Below are positions 1 through 13,369 of a stretch of DNA of 64,000 bases, in pieces. Within the stretch, counting starts at the first letter, position 1; every line of letters begins with the position of its first letter. Both the position numbers and the translations under genes were made by a program. This DNA is from Mactra quadrangularis (Eukaryota; Mollusca; Bivalvia; Venerida; Mactridae): NCBI GenBank assembly GCA_025267735.1, contig CM046309.1:52768319-52832318 (forward strand). Reading direction: 5' to 3'. Below the pieces are notes generated by a model. That model ran no database searches and was not told where the DNA came from. It saw nothing but the letters and a program-made list of their open reading frames with translations.

Positions 1-945
1 TATACAACATCTGCAATACCAGCGAAACAAAATTTCTAAAACATACAACGTAACCTCCTACCATATAAACCTATACCATACCAAGGTAATTGAATTTGTT
101 CCGGTGAACAACATTTTTTGTATTAAATGTTAAATTACGTCTTGCATGAAATGGCTACTTCATATTTCAGGGTATAGTAAATCTATTTTGATAACCAATG
201 GTTAAAAGACAGTAATCGCTGAAACATGATAGTTGAGGTCTTAATTTTAACCATAGTTTAAACATTTACTTTATTCAAATGCACTCAGTGTTTCATTTAA
301 ACTTTTGTTTGTGTAAGTTAAACAGCCTTCTGATAATCTATTGTCATTAAAATACTATGACAAATATGAAAAGAAAATGTTTTGAAAAATGGAAGCGATA
401 CTGTATTACATTAAAATTCATTGAAAAAAATAGGGGGGCGAAATCTGTTAACTTAATGGATATTAAAACTTATTGTGAGTCCATTGAATGAAATTTCAAA
501 ACATTTTTTTATATTAAAGTATTAAGTAAAGATCTTAAACACAGTAAATAATTTAACACTGACTAAAAATTTCTCTAAATAATTGAGTTGCAGTAGATAA
601 GATATATCTATAAATTTGTTAATATGTCTCAGTAGAGTTTAACATAAGAATGCACATTGAGAGGGCTCTAACGATATAAAATTAACTGTTGCAGGAATTA
701 TGCTAGTACCAACAGGCAATAAATTTTAACAGTAAATATCCTAAGGGAAAATTGTTGAATAGAAACAAAATATAAATAATACAAAGAAAGCACATACATT
801 GTATACCATAGTGAAGACAGAAGTGAATGCAAATACAATATTTTATGAGTGTAATTTTGGAATTCCTTTCAATCACAGCCATTGTGCAGAGGTTGGAATG
901 TGCTTATATAACAAGGGCGGTTAACAGGCCACTTCCCCTTTCTTT
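1..945. other. No gene seen
   Basis: AT-rich sequence without a supportable exon or a clear repeat boundary. Confidence 0.5.
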
Positions 946-1283
946 GAAATAATTAGGGCTGTCACGATACACCATAAGCATATCGCGATATATTGCAATA
1001 CGCTGCCAACGTATCGCGATACCTACCACAATATATTGTGGGCTTTTAAATTTGTTGTGCCTCCGCTGTATTTAACAGAACAATGCAAATTTAACAAGCA
1101 GCTACTGATAGAATCTAGCCTCTTTAAGTATTTATGGTCATTTAGGACTGTGACACGTTAAAATCGGTTAAAATTTTGTAACTAAGGTCAAATTGAATAA
1201 CCAATGGAACAAGAGCTCCGCTGGGCGGGGCATTATACGCCCGTGTGCAGTCCATGCTGTGTTCTATCTCATATAAAGTCCCT

Positions 1284-4200
1284 GTGACCTTGACCAATGA
1301 CCCCAGGATCTCAGAATAGGTCCCATTCTTAACAGTAGGGCAATCCAAAGCAAACATTTTGAGAACCTAGGTACAGCAATGGTTGATTTATCACCGACAC
1401 AAAGTTTTCCCATACAAACTTCCAGTGACTTTGACACTGGGGCCTCAGAACCAAAAGTTCTCGCCCTTGACCCAAAGAGTATTGATACATAAAATTTGGT
1501 GATCTTAGGTAAAGTTGGTTGTTGGACAAGGTTTTTCCTCATGATTTTTCTTTTGACTTTAACCTTTAACACAGGGACCTAAAACCAAAGGGGCATATGC
1601 TAGACATTAAGGCTACCCTTATATAAGATTTGGAAAACCTACAATGTAGGTACAATTATTATTGAGTTACAGTCCGGAAAATGTTTCAATATGAATTAAG
1701 TCCCTGTGACCTTGACTTTTGTCCCTGGGGTTTCCAAATCAAAAGAGAACATCAAATACCAAAAAGCTATCAACACATTACATCTTGACAAATGGGCTGA
1801 TCCACATAAAATTTGGTTAACCTAGGTACAATCATTGTTTAGTTATTGTCCGAACAAGGATTGTCCATATGATGCCCCTGTGACCTAGATCTTTGACCCA
1901 GTTTTGACCCAAAACCAATTGGGAACATCCTTAACACATGGGCTACCCTCACATAAAATTTGGTGAACTAAATTCATTTTACTTATTAAATATAGCATTA
2001 TTTCCATGGTCTGCCATTTTGACTTTGTTAACATATTGATTGAACATTTGAAGTCTCTGCTTGGTAATTTGATATCTTCTGGATGATGGTTTAAACTTGA
2101 CCCAGGGGCCCCAAAATCAATAGGGAACATCCTTGACACATGGGCTACTCTCACATGAAATTTGGTGAACTTAAGTGCAGTCATTGTTGATTTACTACAC
2201 ATACAATGTTTTCAATATGATGCCCCTGTGACCTTGACCTTTGACCCAGGGGCCCTAAAACCAATAGGACATAACCATGACACATGGGCTACTCTCCTAA
2301 ACAAATTTAGTGAACCTAGGTACATTGGTTGTTCAGTTATTGTCTGGACAAGGTTTATGCATATGATGCCTCTGTGACCTTGACCTTTGGGTCTGGGGCC
2401 CCAAAACCTATTGAGAACATCCTTAACACAAGGGCTACATTCACATAAAATTTTATGAACCTAGGTACAGTCCTTGTTGAGTTATTGTCCAAACAAGGTT
2501 TTTCAATATGATGCCTCTGTGACCTTGACCTTTGACCCAGGAGCCCCAAAACCAAAAGGGCATATCCTTGACACAAGGGCTACCCTCACATAGACTTTAA
2601 TGAACCTAGGTATATTGGTGGTTCAGTTATTGCCTGGACAAAAGTTTCATTGTTTGCCATTTTGACTTTATAAACATATTGATAGAACATATGAAGTCAC
2701 TGCTTGGTAATTTGATATCTTCTGGTTGAAGGTTTATACTTGACCCTGTTTCCCCAAAACTGATAAGGCACATCCTTGACACATGGTCTACTGTCACATA
2801 AAATTAGGTGAACTTAGGTACAGTCATTGTTGAGTAATTACCCAGACAATGTTTTTCAATGTGATGCCCCTGTGACCTTGACCTTTAACAAAGGCGCCCC
2901 AAAACCAATAGGGCATAACCTTGACACATGGGCTACTTTCATATAAAATTTAGTGAACCTAGGTACATTGGTTGTTCAGTTATTGTCTGGACAAGGTTTT
3001 TCCATATGATGCCTCCGTGACCTTGACCTTTGGGTCTGGGGCCCAAAAACCTATTGGGAACATCCTTGACAAAAGGGCTACCTTCACATAAAATTTTGTG
3101 AATCTAGGTACAGTAGTTGATGAGTTATTGCCCAAACAAGGATTTTCAATATGATGCCCCTGTGACCTTGACCTTTGACCCAGGAGCCCCAAATACAATA
3201 GGGCATAACCTTTACCCAAGGGCTACCCTCACATAAAATTTGGAGAACCAAGGTACATTGGTGGTTCAGTTATTGTCTGAACAAGTGTTTCATTGTTTGC
3301 CGTTTTGACTTTATAAACATATTGATAGAACATTTGAAGTCACAGCTTGGTAATTTGATATCTTCTGGTTTAAGATTTAAACTTAACCCTGTTTTTCCAA
3401 AACTGATAAGGTACATCCTTGACACATGGGCTACTCTCACATGAAATTTGGTGAACTTTGGTTCAATCATTGTTGAGTAATTATCCAGACAATGTTTTTC
3501 AATATGATGCCCCTGTGACCTTGACCTTTGACCAAGGTGCCCCAAAACCAATAGGGCATAACCTTGACACATGGGCTACTTTCACGCCAAATTTAGTGAA
3601 CCTAGGTACATTGGTTGTTCAGTTATTGTCTGGACAAGGTTTTTCCATATGATCCCTCTGTGACCTTGACCTTTGGGTCTGGGGCCCAAAAAACCTATTA
3701 GGAACATCCTTGACACATGGGCTACTCTTACATGAAATTTTGTGAACCTAGGTACAGTAGTTGATGAGTTATTGTCCAAACAAGGATTTTCAATATGATG
3801 CCTCTGTGACCTTGACCTTTGACCCAGGAGCCCCAAAACCGATAGGGCATAACCTTTACCCAAGGGCTACCCTCACATAAAATTTGCAGAACCAAGGTAC
3901 ATTGGTGGTTCAGTTATTGTCTGGACAAGTGTTTCATTGTTTGCCGTTTTGACTTTATAAACATATTGATAGAACATTTGAAGTCACAGCTTGGTAATTT
4001 GATATCTTCTGGTTTAAGATTTAAACTAAACCCTGTTTTCCCAAAACTGATAAGGTACATCCTTGACACATGGGCTACTCTCACATGAAATTTGGTGAAC
4101 CTAGGTACAGTCATTAGTGAGTTATTACCCGGACAATGTTTTTCAATTTGATGCCACTGTGACCTTGACCTTTGACACAGGGGCCCCAAAATCAATAGTG

Positions 4201-4780
4201 CATATCCTTGACACATGGGCTACTCTCACATGAAATTTGGTGAACCTAGGTACATTGGTGTTTCATTTATTGTCCGGACAAAGTTTTTCCATATAATGCC
4301 CCTGTGACCTTGACCTTTGAACCTGGGGCCCCATAAACCTATAGGGCGCATCTTTGACACATGGGCTACTCTTACATAAAATTTGGTGAACCTAGGTACA
4401 GGCGTTGTTGAGTTATGGTCCGGACAAGGTTTTTCAATTTGATGTCCCTGTGACCTTGACCTTTGACCCAGGGGCCCCAAAACTGATTGGGAACATCCTT
4501 GACACATGGGCTTCTCCCACATAAAATTTGGTGATCCTAGGTAGATTGGTTTTAAGTTATTGTCAGGACAAGTTTTTTTCCCATATGATGCCACTGTGAC
4601 CTTGACCTTTGACGCAGGGGCCCCAAAACTGATAGGGAACATCTTTGACACATGGGCTACTCTTACATTAAATTTGGTGAACTTAGGTACATTGGTGGTA
4701 CAGATATTGTCCGGACAAGTTTTACCTATTTTAAGTCCCAGTGACCTTGACCTTTAACCCTGGGGTCTCAAAATCAATAG
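1284..4780 (+). repeat. Tandem ~145-bp units with ~645-bp higher-order period
   Basis: Each unit holds CCTGTGACCTTGACCTTTGA then CCCAGGGGCCCCAAAACC, followed by TTGACACATGGGCTA and AATTTGGTGAACCTAGGTAC. Every few units an extra block (GACTTTATAAACATATTGAT and ATTTGATATCTTCTGG) is inserted; it recurs near 2003, 2648, 3293 and 3937, that is every ~645 bases. Confidence 0.85.
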
Positions 4781-4873
4781 GGAACCTCCTCCACCCAAGG
4801 GCTATCAACACAAAAAATTTGAGGAACCTAGGTTCATCCTTTCTTGAGTTATCATCCGGACAAGCAATTGTCC

Positions 4874-4907
4874 ACGGACGGACAGACGGACAGACGGACA
4901 GACGGAC
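4874..4907 (+). repeat. GACG/GACA microsatellite
   Basis: Tetranucleotide run of ACGG and ACAG units at the right end of the Pearl-like array, in the place expected for that element type. Confidence 0.8.
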
Positions 4908-5121
4908 AACAGCATAACATAATACGACCGTTTTTTCAAAACGGGCGTATAAAAACTGACGCTTTGCTACTTTTATTTCGCGAAGGGAAGAATTTTCTAA
5001 TGAAATAAAAAATATCGCCAAATACCGGTACGTTAAAATGGTACCGCAGTTCGTATTGCCGCAGCTGCGTATTGCAATAATCCGGTATACCGTTATATCG
5101 TGACAGCCCTAGAAATAATGC

Positions 5122-6343
5122 TACAGTCCAACCTGTGAACAACTGCCAGCCAAGGGAAAATAGAAAAGTGGCCTTTGTTCACAGGTGGCCTTTGTTCGGA
5201 GGGAGGAACAAACGGGCAATGTTTCGTCAGACTTGAGAGACAGAGTTCATAATTAACATGAATAAATAATTAAAATTGTTTTTATTTTCAACCTTAATTC
5301 ATTATTCACATTATCATTATTGAAGTTGTGACTATAAATGAATAAAACATAACTTTGAACAAAGAATGACTAAAACAAAGAAATCAGTGATTTTTTGTTT
5401 GCAGCTACATTTCATTCTATGCCCTCAACATTAACAAATGCACTCCACAAATTCTCACTACTCTGACCTTTTGTATAGTCTTTCTATCTTATCCCAGTTG
5501 TCAAATTACCTGTATACAACGGTCACAGTTGAACGAATTTAGCATGAATTAATAATTAAAATTGTTTTTATTTTCAACCTTAATTCATTATTCACATTAT
5601 CATTATTGAAGTTGTGACTATAAATGAATAAAACAAAACTTTGAACAAAGAATGACTAAAACAAAGAAATCAGTGATTTTTTGTTTGCAGCTACATTTCA
5701 TGCTATGCCCTCAACATTAACAAATGTACTCTATAAATTCTCACTACCTTGACCTTTTGTATAGTCTTTCTATCTTATCCCAGTTGTCAAATTACCTGTA
5801 TACAACGGTCACAGTTGAACGAATTTAGGAATTAACAGCGTGTCACAAACATTTATCTAACTGCCAGACGTGTGAAAAACAAACCTAGTAGAGTCTCCAA
5901 ACATTCAAAACTAATTAACAAAGTGTCATCACATGACGTAATTTACTCCCGATTTACAAATAAATTTAACAATAAAAGGATACATTAACATATTTTTATA
6001 ATAAGGTGACGAGAAAATTGTCTACAGCTTGATTATAACTAATAAAATCGGAAAAATCCGGAAAAAATCGGATTACGGGTTTTTAGCTTAACTTTAACAA
6101 AAATGGCGGCCTGCTTTCGAAATCGCCTTTATACGAAATACTGTCTTCAAACAATCGTCTGGCCGTTGTTCACAGTTCTAAACTGGCCGCGGGGATGGTT
6201 TTGACTGGCCGCTGGTCGCAGTCGACAGGTGGCCGTTATTCACAGCCTTTTTAAGAGCGTTTTCGGTCGGGGGGAAATCGAAATGGCCGCTGTCGGCAGG
6301 TGCCCGCTATTCGGAGGTGGCCGTTAGCACAAGTTGGACTGTA
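5122..6343. mobile_element. Non-autonomous DNA element, TACAGTCCAAC inverted ends
   Basis: Left end TACAGTCCAACCTGTG and right end CACAAGTTGGACTGTA are inverted repeats, compatible with TA target duplications around CAGTCCAAC ends. Subterminal GTGGCC(G/T)TT.TTC motifs repeat on both sides (5165-5205; 6160-6325). No transposase frame. The hAT-like element lies only 2 bases outside its left end after the duplication. Confidence 0.65.
5258..5829 (+). repeat. 286-bp tandem duplication
   Basis: Two nearly identical copies, period 286, each running from AATAATTAAAATTGTTTTTA to GTTGAACGAATTTAG. Only a few substitutions and indels separate them, so the duplication is young. It lies inside the element at 5122-6343. 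Confidence 0.9.
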
Positions 6344-7944
6344 TTTTCCCTAAATATTGAGTTTATCTAGGATTTCTCTTACCAATGAAATTGTGATACA
6401 ACTTTCAACTTTCGCAAATGTTCTATATAAAGTAAGGCCTTTGACCACTTCCCCATGTACAGAAAAAAGACTGACCACTCCTCAATCAAGCTGCATGGTA
6501 GCGAATGTAACTCAGTAACTAACAGAATTTTATATAGAAAAAAACTCCCTCATTTCAAAGAAAATGAAATCCAACACAAAATGCAACCTACATACAGCGT
6601 AAAAACTTTATGAACTCTTCATGTATATGAAACCTAAGCATAGAAAATTGCCACAGCAGAAACATAAGAATCTATAAATGAACAATAATTATTGATCATT
6701 ACCTATAATTATAGAAAATTAAAACATCTCATAGGCTTTGTAACATAAAATTTGATACTCTAAGACTCCTTACAACAGCTGAAACATCAGAGTTGTCATG
6801 CAACGTGTTATACTAAACTAATAATTATGAATCAAAATTAGACAAAAACTGATACTTTTCTACAGCAACGTGATATATTCAAACATGGTATTTCAGAATT
6901 TAAGAATAGCAAAACAACAATGGTTTTGAATAAGGAAGTTCTAAGAGACTAAACCATGAATATATTCTGCTAGAAAACATTTCATGTATGTAGCAGACTA
7001 TCCCACGTACATTATAGGATTTTTACATTCTATTTTCAAAGTTATATAAAGTTTAGAAAATGTAAGAAATAATGTTTAACTTTTGCGTGAGACACAAACT
7101 ATCATCAGGCATGCAAACATGTATGATGTCTCTTTCTCATTACAGAATCAGTACAGACTGACTGAAACATGTTCAAACCATTCTGCTTTCTAATTTTAAG
7201 TTTGACAAAGTGTCGATATCTTAAAAAAGTGGGGTACTTTAATAAGAGCACACTATATTCATTTATACACTAATGTTCAATGTACCTTATCTAAAATAGT
7301 TTTACAGCTTAATTATGTAATTTGGAGAATTTTTTTTCTATACTTAATCTTAAACATATTGTGATTTAAACTGATATTTTAAGTATTGACAACCAAATTC
7401 TACTTTCAGTTTCAATCTACTTTCACTTTGACAACAAATAACATAAACATATTTTAGCAATATTAGCATTTAATTAAAAAAATCTTGTTTATTAGAGGCA
7501 TTTGAAATGGATAAATGTTTTCTTTGCACTCCAAAAACAGAGTTACATTTGATAATGGGGCTTTAAGAGATTACAATCCATGAACAAGTCTCAGACTGCC
7601 TGCCATAATCTGAAACATCTCAACATTAATTTTCAAAGTAAGCTGGAAGACTTGCTGTATATTTTACTTGCCCAGATCAATGTTTAGTAACAAGTTGCCT
7701 GAACCCAAATATAGGTTGCCAGGGAGCATAGCTGTTAGCACAACCTTAAATGTTGAGCCCTGCAAGATAAAACCAGCCTTAGAGTACAGCCAATCAACCC
7801 TTTTCAAGCCTTCAACTCACCAAACACTGTCCTAGTAAAAACTTAAGCAAACTCTTTCATAGCCAAAATCTCAAATAAAACCAGGTCTAATTTTTAACAG
7901 TCATTTTTCATATCAAGTCTTATTGTAACCTGAACAAATCCATA
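6344..7944. other. No gene seen
   Basis: AT-rich, stop-dense in all frames, no inverted-end element recognised. Confidence 0.5.
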
Positions 7945-8028
7945 ATCGGAGCTAAGATTCAAAGCCACAACCTCTCAAGTCTTAAGCGGACACTCTACCA
8001 CATAGCCATGAAAGCTAGCTAGAAGGCA
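7945..8028 (-). repeat. tRNA-derived SINE head
   Basis: On the - strand TGGCTATGTGGTAGAGTG resembles a Pol III A box and GGCTTTGAATC a B box, at tRNA-like spacing. Cloverleaf pairing is poor, so this is a decayed SINE rather than a working tRNA. Confidence 0.45.
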
Positions 8029-8559
8029 AGGGAGTACAAGAGCCGTAATATACCTCTGCTACATTATTAGGGCTTATCAGCTCTTTGATTTCCAATGTGA
8101 AACCATATACAATTCTTATTATTTAGATACATGTATTTACCAAAATGAAACGATCATCTTATATGGCTTTAAAACATCACAGAAACCATAGAAAAATCTT
8201 CCCGCAGATTGATTGATCTTCCCTTGAACCAGTGGTATCAACAATTAAGGCGTCACTCATACCGTTTTCTTGTGGTTTCAGCAATAAGGCTTCACTCATA
8301 TAGTTTTCATGTACACCACTGTTATTGACATACTATTTCCTCTGTTATAAATGACATGTGCAATGAGAAATGAATGATAGCAATATTGTGTTGATGTCAG
8401 TAGAAAATATGATAGAATCTAAGATATTACAGTAAATGATGGGCTCAGACTGTTGCTCTTAATATCATGATGGGAATTCAATAAACTAGTAGTTAGACAA
8501 TGTATTTTGACATTATTTCTTAAGCTGGGACTTAATGTTACATGTTCAATATGAAAGCT

Positions 8560-8705
8560 GTACGCTTTACAGTCTTAGCTTGAAGAAGATTATTAAAAAC
8601 GTCCTATTTTAAATGAGTTGTCCCCTAGGGCCAATATTGACCCCGGGGGCATAATTTGAATTATCTTTGTAATTTGGAAACTGAAGGCTTTATGCTTTTT
8701 AACAA
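8560..8705 (+). repeat. Possible dispersed repeat with GACCCCGGGG core
   Basis: A GC-richer stretch (GAGTTGTCCCCTAGGGCCAA then TTGACCCCGGGGGCATAATT) in AT-rich surroundings looks like the body of a mollusc SINE. No second copy was found in the window. Confidence 0.3.
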
Positions 8706-9277
8706 GGAGATTGATTTAAAAATAGTAAATAAAGGATAGACGTGTGTGCACACTTACATCCATATCTGGCCAGGCACTATACAATAGCTCACCTCAGCAC
8801 TAAATGCTCGGGTAAACTAAACATGACTACAAATTTTTATCCATCTCCTTAATCAGTTACCTTGTCGTATAGGATCTCTAAGGGTCGCTAGGAGGGTCAC
8901 GTCGAAATGACTTTTGTGTCAACCAGTCAATGTGTAGCTTTTATCTAGATGAAGCACTATAAATAGCATTTTGATTTCATAATTTCTATTTTTAGACTGA
9001 TATTTGCAAGCTAATTTGATGAACTTTAGATTGGGTTTTAATCAGACTGTATTTGTAAATATACCAAATTTTCTTAAACATAAACTTAACCTAATCATTA
9101 TGATAACTAACAACTGCTTTATATTACACAGAATTAATAAACAAATCCAGAATTGACATAGAAACATGACTAAAGGCAAAACATGTTAATCCATATAGAA
9201 ATAATTATTAAGCTTGTCAGCAACATTATCATAAACACAAAGCACATGGCATCATGCAGCAATGCATTTAAAGACCA

Positions 9278-9536
9278 ACAAGTAAATCTGTGAGCTAATG
9301 CTCACTAATGATACCCCCGCCAAAATCTAAAAATATGCGACAAACAGGAAGTAGATGAGCAAGGAGCATGAAATCGCTTTACACCACATGGGACTATGGG
9401 ATGAAGCAATATGCAAAGTGTTAGGCCGCTGCATGTTATAGTTGCTGAGAAAACTGCGACGGAAATTTTGTAATGGACGGACGCACGGACAAGGGTAAAA
9501 CAGTATACCCCCCTCTTCTTCGAAGCGGGGGTATAA
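9278..9536 (+). mobile_element. ~260-bp hairpin-ended element, copy 1
   Basis: Starts ACAAGTAAATCTGTGAGC, contains the palindrome GTGAGCTAATGCTCAC, then ATACCCCCGC, a conserved body, a GGACGGACGCACGGAC run and a final hairpin (TTCTTCGAAGCGGGGG) ending in TATAA. Seven copies occur in this window (see 13781, 47486, 48450, 50418, 58597, 61633). The layout parallels the larger Pearl-like elements, so a non-autonomous Helentron-type origin is inferred. Confidence 0.85.
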
Positions 9537-10095
9537 CTAGGACAGTGTATTAGACATTATCTTATATAATATAAGATGATATAGTAATACATGTACAATA
9601 TAGTAAGCATATTATTACAAATATCAGTGTTAAGTTTGTAGATGAACATGGTCCCCAGAGGTTTATCTCATGATTTTTTGTTTACAGTGTTGCTAGTTAG
9701 GTGCTAATACACAGAACAATTAAATCAACAGCTCTACTGTTGCTTTTTAATAAATATTATGAGCATTTAGAGTGTAATATAAAATACATAAAATACTAAC
9801 TTTTACAATATTTTGAAATATTTTTTATTTGATGTAATTTGTTGACTCACTTGCTCAGTATGCATTTCATAAACTACTCTGTAAAAGTAAATGGAATACT
9901 TTTGCAAAAGAGAAATTAAAGTAATCATGCAAAATGTACTTAATATAAGTACTAATCAAGTAAAGTAATATCTCTAATTATAAATGCTTTAAAAACTACA
10001 GCTAGAGATTTTGGAAAATGTATTTTATATCTGAACATGATGAGAAGAAAAATTAAACTAAATCTAGTCATTATTTAGGTAGCAAATTAATGCTA
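9537..10095. other. No gene seen
   Basis: AT-rich; nothing recognised. Confidence 0.5.
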
Positions 10096-10345
10096 CGGTT
10101 TGACACTAACAGTGTCCCGGGATTTTGGGGGATCTCAAAAACTTAGAGGAGGAATTCCAGCGATTCTCAGCTAAGGATTCTGTCAGGATCCCTGAAAATT
10201 TCCATGAATTTTTTATTTCAATTAGTGATTGAAAACCTGAATCCAAAATTTTTGTCTTATTGCAGGAATACCTAACGTTCAGGTGGAATCCCAAAGTAAC
10301 TGACTAGGAATTCTGTAGGGATCCCATCAGTTAGTGTCTAACTGT
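10096..10345 (-). repeat. Dispersed repeat with GACACTGTTAGTGTCAAAC end, copy 1
   Basis: The - strand ends in the palindromic GACACTGTTAGTGTC and has GGATTCC-type imperfect repeats (AGGAATTCC, GGGATCCC) in its body. Related copies: 15660-15742 and 20189-20413 (+). An internal open frame of 62 codons here has no protein-like features. Confidence 0.6.
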
Positions 10346-11480
10346 GAATGCTAGAACACATACAGGGCTCGATACTTAAGGTGGTCAAATTACACACTGA
10401 CAACTTATATTAGGGTTCAGTCAACTTGTTACTTCTAGAAACATTTTTTCTGCAAGTACAACATATAGCTGATAGTCCAACCACACAACCTGATTTAAAA
10501 ACTAATGATTAGCCCTGTACATATGTACTTAAGTACAGTTACTCACTTAACTTATAAATTAATAACAAATAAAATTTCTCTGATATTTTCTTTTTTTCGA
10601 GTATAGACTTAATACATCATCTTAATCTAACTTAAGTTGTACCCCAGTACAAAGAGATTTTAGACTCACCAGGAACTGAAGTATTTGGAAATTGAATCCA
10701 AGAAGAAATTACTTGTGTCAATTAAGAAGCAGGTGGGCTGCCCATCAGTCTTAACTGATAGGAAATTATTGAAATATTTAGCTTGTGTAGAGAAGTTTCT
10801 ATCCATAGATAACAAGATAGTTAAATGCATAGTTGAGTAGCAATTTTCTTCCTATAGCAGGACTCTGGTGTGTTCCATTTACTCATAGCATTCCAGACCA
10901 ATAATAAATATTCTTCGAGTTTATACAACTTCAATTAATGAATATAGAAGTAACCAAGCTGATTCAATTTACAGTTTTTCAACCTGTTATATTAAATCCC
11001 ATGGCAATTTTCCTCCTAAAGAAAAGTAACAACATTTCTGGCTAAAATTCAGATTCACATGGGTGGAAGTTAAAAGTATTAAAAATACTAAAAAATCCTG
11101 CTTGCAAAACACTGTGATTTATTCTCAAAATACTGAATACAGAACTGTTAATGCTGAAAACTTTCATCCATGGATTCAGTAATTTAATTTCATACTAAGT
11201 AGATTTCATTCATACAAAATTTTGAATTTCTACTGTAAAGTTCCTCTATAAAAACAACCTTGCTTAATGCAAAATCATGCAATTGTGTTGCTATTCTAAA
11301 TTTGCAAACAGTTAATTTGAGAAGAAAAAGGTTTATATATCAAGACCATACTGCTATCAAGATTAAATGATTTTGATGGTCCTTTCAGTGGAACTTTACT
11401 GTACTCAGACATGAAAATCAGTTAATAGGTAGAATTTCCCTATATAGTTTCATTTGAAACCAACTTCATTTATGTGACTA

Positions 11481-11625
11481 TTGTCCATTTTTTCTCAACT
11501 GTCAAAGTTTGAATAATTTCACGGTGAATGATTACACACTATCTCAATATCATGAGTGTAAGACAAAGAGCACGAACTCACTGTGAAATTATTCATGTTT
11601 TGACAGTTGAGAAAAAAACGAACAA
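11481..11625. mobile_element. 145-bp MITE with TA duplication
   Basis: Ends TTGTCCATTTTTTCTCAACT and its inverted partner (AGTTGAGAAAAAAACGAACAA) form ~45-bp terminal repeats reaching TTTCACGGTGA, flanked by TA at 11479 and 11626. A Tc1/mariner-type MITE. A second copy at 61554-62071 is split by another transposon. Confidence 0.85.
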
Positions 11626-12678
11626 TACATTTCTATCAATGTTGACAATTCCTCAGTTTTGGATAAGCCAGATTTTGAAAATTGACACTGATAATACTAT
11701 CTGGGTCTTCCAATATATTGTATGATTAAGCCCATTAAAGGATTCAACCTAAGGTGGTAAAAAAAGGAATTTCTATAATGATTCTACTTTGATTTTTGAA
11801 AGCACCATAACTATCCCAATAATGGTAGCAACAAGAAACTAAATGTTTCACCATCAAAGGTACAACCCAGTATCTAAACGCCCTCTCCTCTTGCTCTCTA
11901 TCTCCCGTATACTGTAATGAAGTAAAATCAGTGCCTTAGAACATTTTCTCTCAGAAATGATCCAATGATCTTTTGCCATATTATCTCACAATTAAAATAC
12001 ATTAGCCAAGCCATAAATAAGACAATAAAATGTTTAGAAAGTGAACAAACATGCTATTTTATAATAGCCTTTCTGTCCCTACTACAAGACAAACTCAACC
12101 ACACCTATAAATCATACATATTTACATCAGTTCAGCTCTGAAGCTTCTGTACATCATTTTCTACTTAAACAACCATGGTACAATCAAAGGATCCAGTTCA
12201 TTGAATTTTCAATAATGAAACATTTATAAAGATATCTCTCACAATATTATCTGATCACAATTAACATCCAATTAAATATCTTAACAGAGATGCCAATAAA
12301 ACTACCTGATATAAAATTGTAATGGAGAAATCATTAATTCACCTCACACAGAATATCTTATGATTTTCTGATAAGCACCAAAGAGTGGAAGGTCATGACA
12401 AAAATTGTTGCAATAAGTTATAACCTTAACAATAATCCATGAAAACTAAATTCATTTACCTGCCATTATAAAACCTGTGTCTATGGCACAGTAGGCTTTG
12501 GGCAAGATTTTGAATTTAGTGTCTGATTGAGTCGCAGGTTGGACATCCACCCAGGATGGTTTTATCCTACCATGAAAATTTGACAGAAAAGTTGATTTCC
12601 TCCATTGATAAGGTATATAGAGAAGTTGTATATCTTTTGAAAGGATAGGTGAGTGCTAGTTATAGACAAGAAAGGGTC

Positions 12679-13225
12679 TTAAAGGGATATGCAGGCAAAA
12701 GTTAAACTTCATATTTCCTGATTTTGAATTATATTTTTATAACTGTAAATGCAACAGACACACTGTTATATTACTTTGCAAAATATTCCTTTATTTTCTT
12801 GTAATATTTGGGGTGTTTCCTAACTAGACCCACATGGGTAAAGTTAGCTAAAACTAGATTAGTGTTAAAATATGCATTTACTGATGAGAAGATACTAGAG
12901 CTTGATATTGTGCAACATTAGTATTATTCTATAAAAAAGATAATTTATCCTAACCGCCTAAGAATGATGATAAGACAAAAAGCGACCAATAAAAGTCAGC
13001 AAGTACGACATATAACAAATCTATAAATAGCTTGGTGATTCCCTCAGTATCCTACTTTCGTTTTCAACACTGTGTATGCCACATGTTTTAATTCGTTCAG
13101 TTGAATGTTATAAGTGACAAATGTTATTAGTAAGTGATTTCTTACGTTCTAAAATAATACGGTTTTAAAGACTACACTTGGTTCTATACTTTTGGCACGG
13201 TCATTTGCCTGTTTATCCCTTTTAA
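12679..13225. mobile_element. TTAA-flanked MITE, copy 1
   Basis: Terminal repeats AAAGGGATATGCAGGCAAA and TTTGCCTGTTTATCCCTTT with TTAA on each side (12679-12682, 13222-13225), as made by piggyBac-type transposases. Interior matches 34125-34673 over its whole length and codes for nothing. Confidence 0.85.
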
Positions 13226-13369
13226 GAACAATAACCCATTTATGTAAAAGCAGATTAAAAAAATAGGCTAGTTGGAAGTTTCAGCCCATTAATTACACAG
13301 CTGAAGTCACAGGCACATTTGAGCCTTCTGTCAAAATACAATTTTAGAGTATTCAGTCAACGAAATTAA

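Larger units (their letters stand above)
1209..4952 (+). mobile_element. Pearl-like (Helentron-type) element with long tandem array
   Basis: Starts ACAAGAGCTCCGCTGGGCGG followed by CATTATACGCCCGT, then about 23 tandem units of ~145 bp, a GACG/GACA microsatellite (4874-4907), and a hairpin CCGTTTTTTCAAAACGG ending in GCGTATAA. The order of left arm, ~150-bp core repeats, microsatellite and right hairpin is that described for bivalve Pearl elements. It contains no gene; open frames here are translations of the repeat. The element at 53030-54173 has the same ends. Confidence 0.75.
954..5111. mobile_element. hAT-like element with 8-bp target duplication
   Basis: Ends TAGGGCTGTCACGATA (954) and TATCGTGACAGCCCTA (5111) are perfect inverted repeats, flanked by GAAATAAT at 946-953 and 5112-5119. 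An 8-bp duplication and a TAGGG end fit the hAT superfamily. Inner subterminal parts are also complementary and rich in TATCGCGAT-type motifs. No transposase is left; almost the whole interior is the Pearl-like array at 1209-4952. Confidence 0.85.

Noticed and set aside
4226..4651. 141-codon open frame on the - strand, and similar frames through 1.1-5.0 kb and 53.2-53.5 kb
   Set aside because: All are translations of the same ~145-bp tandem unit in different phases; the 'protein' simply repeats with the DNA and has no start context or splice sites.
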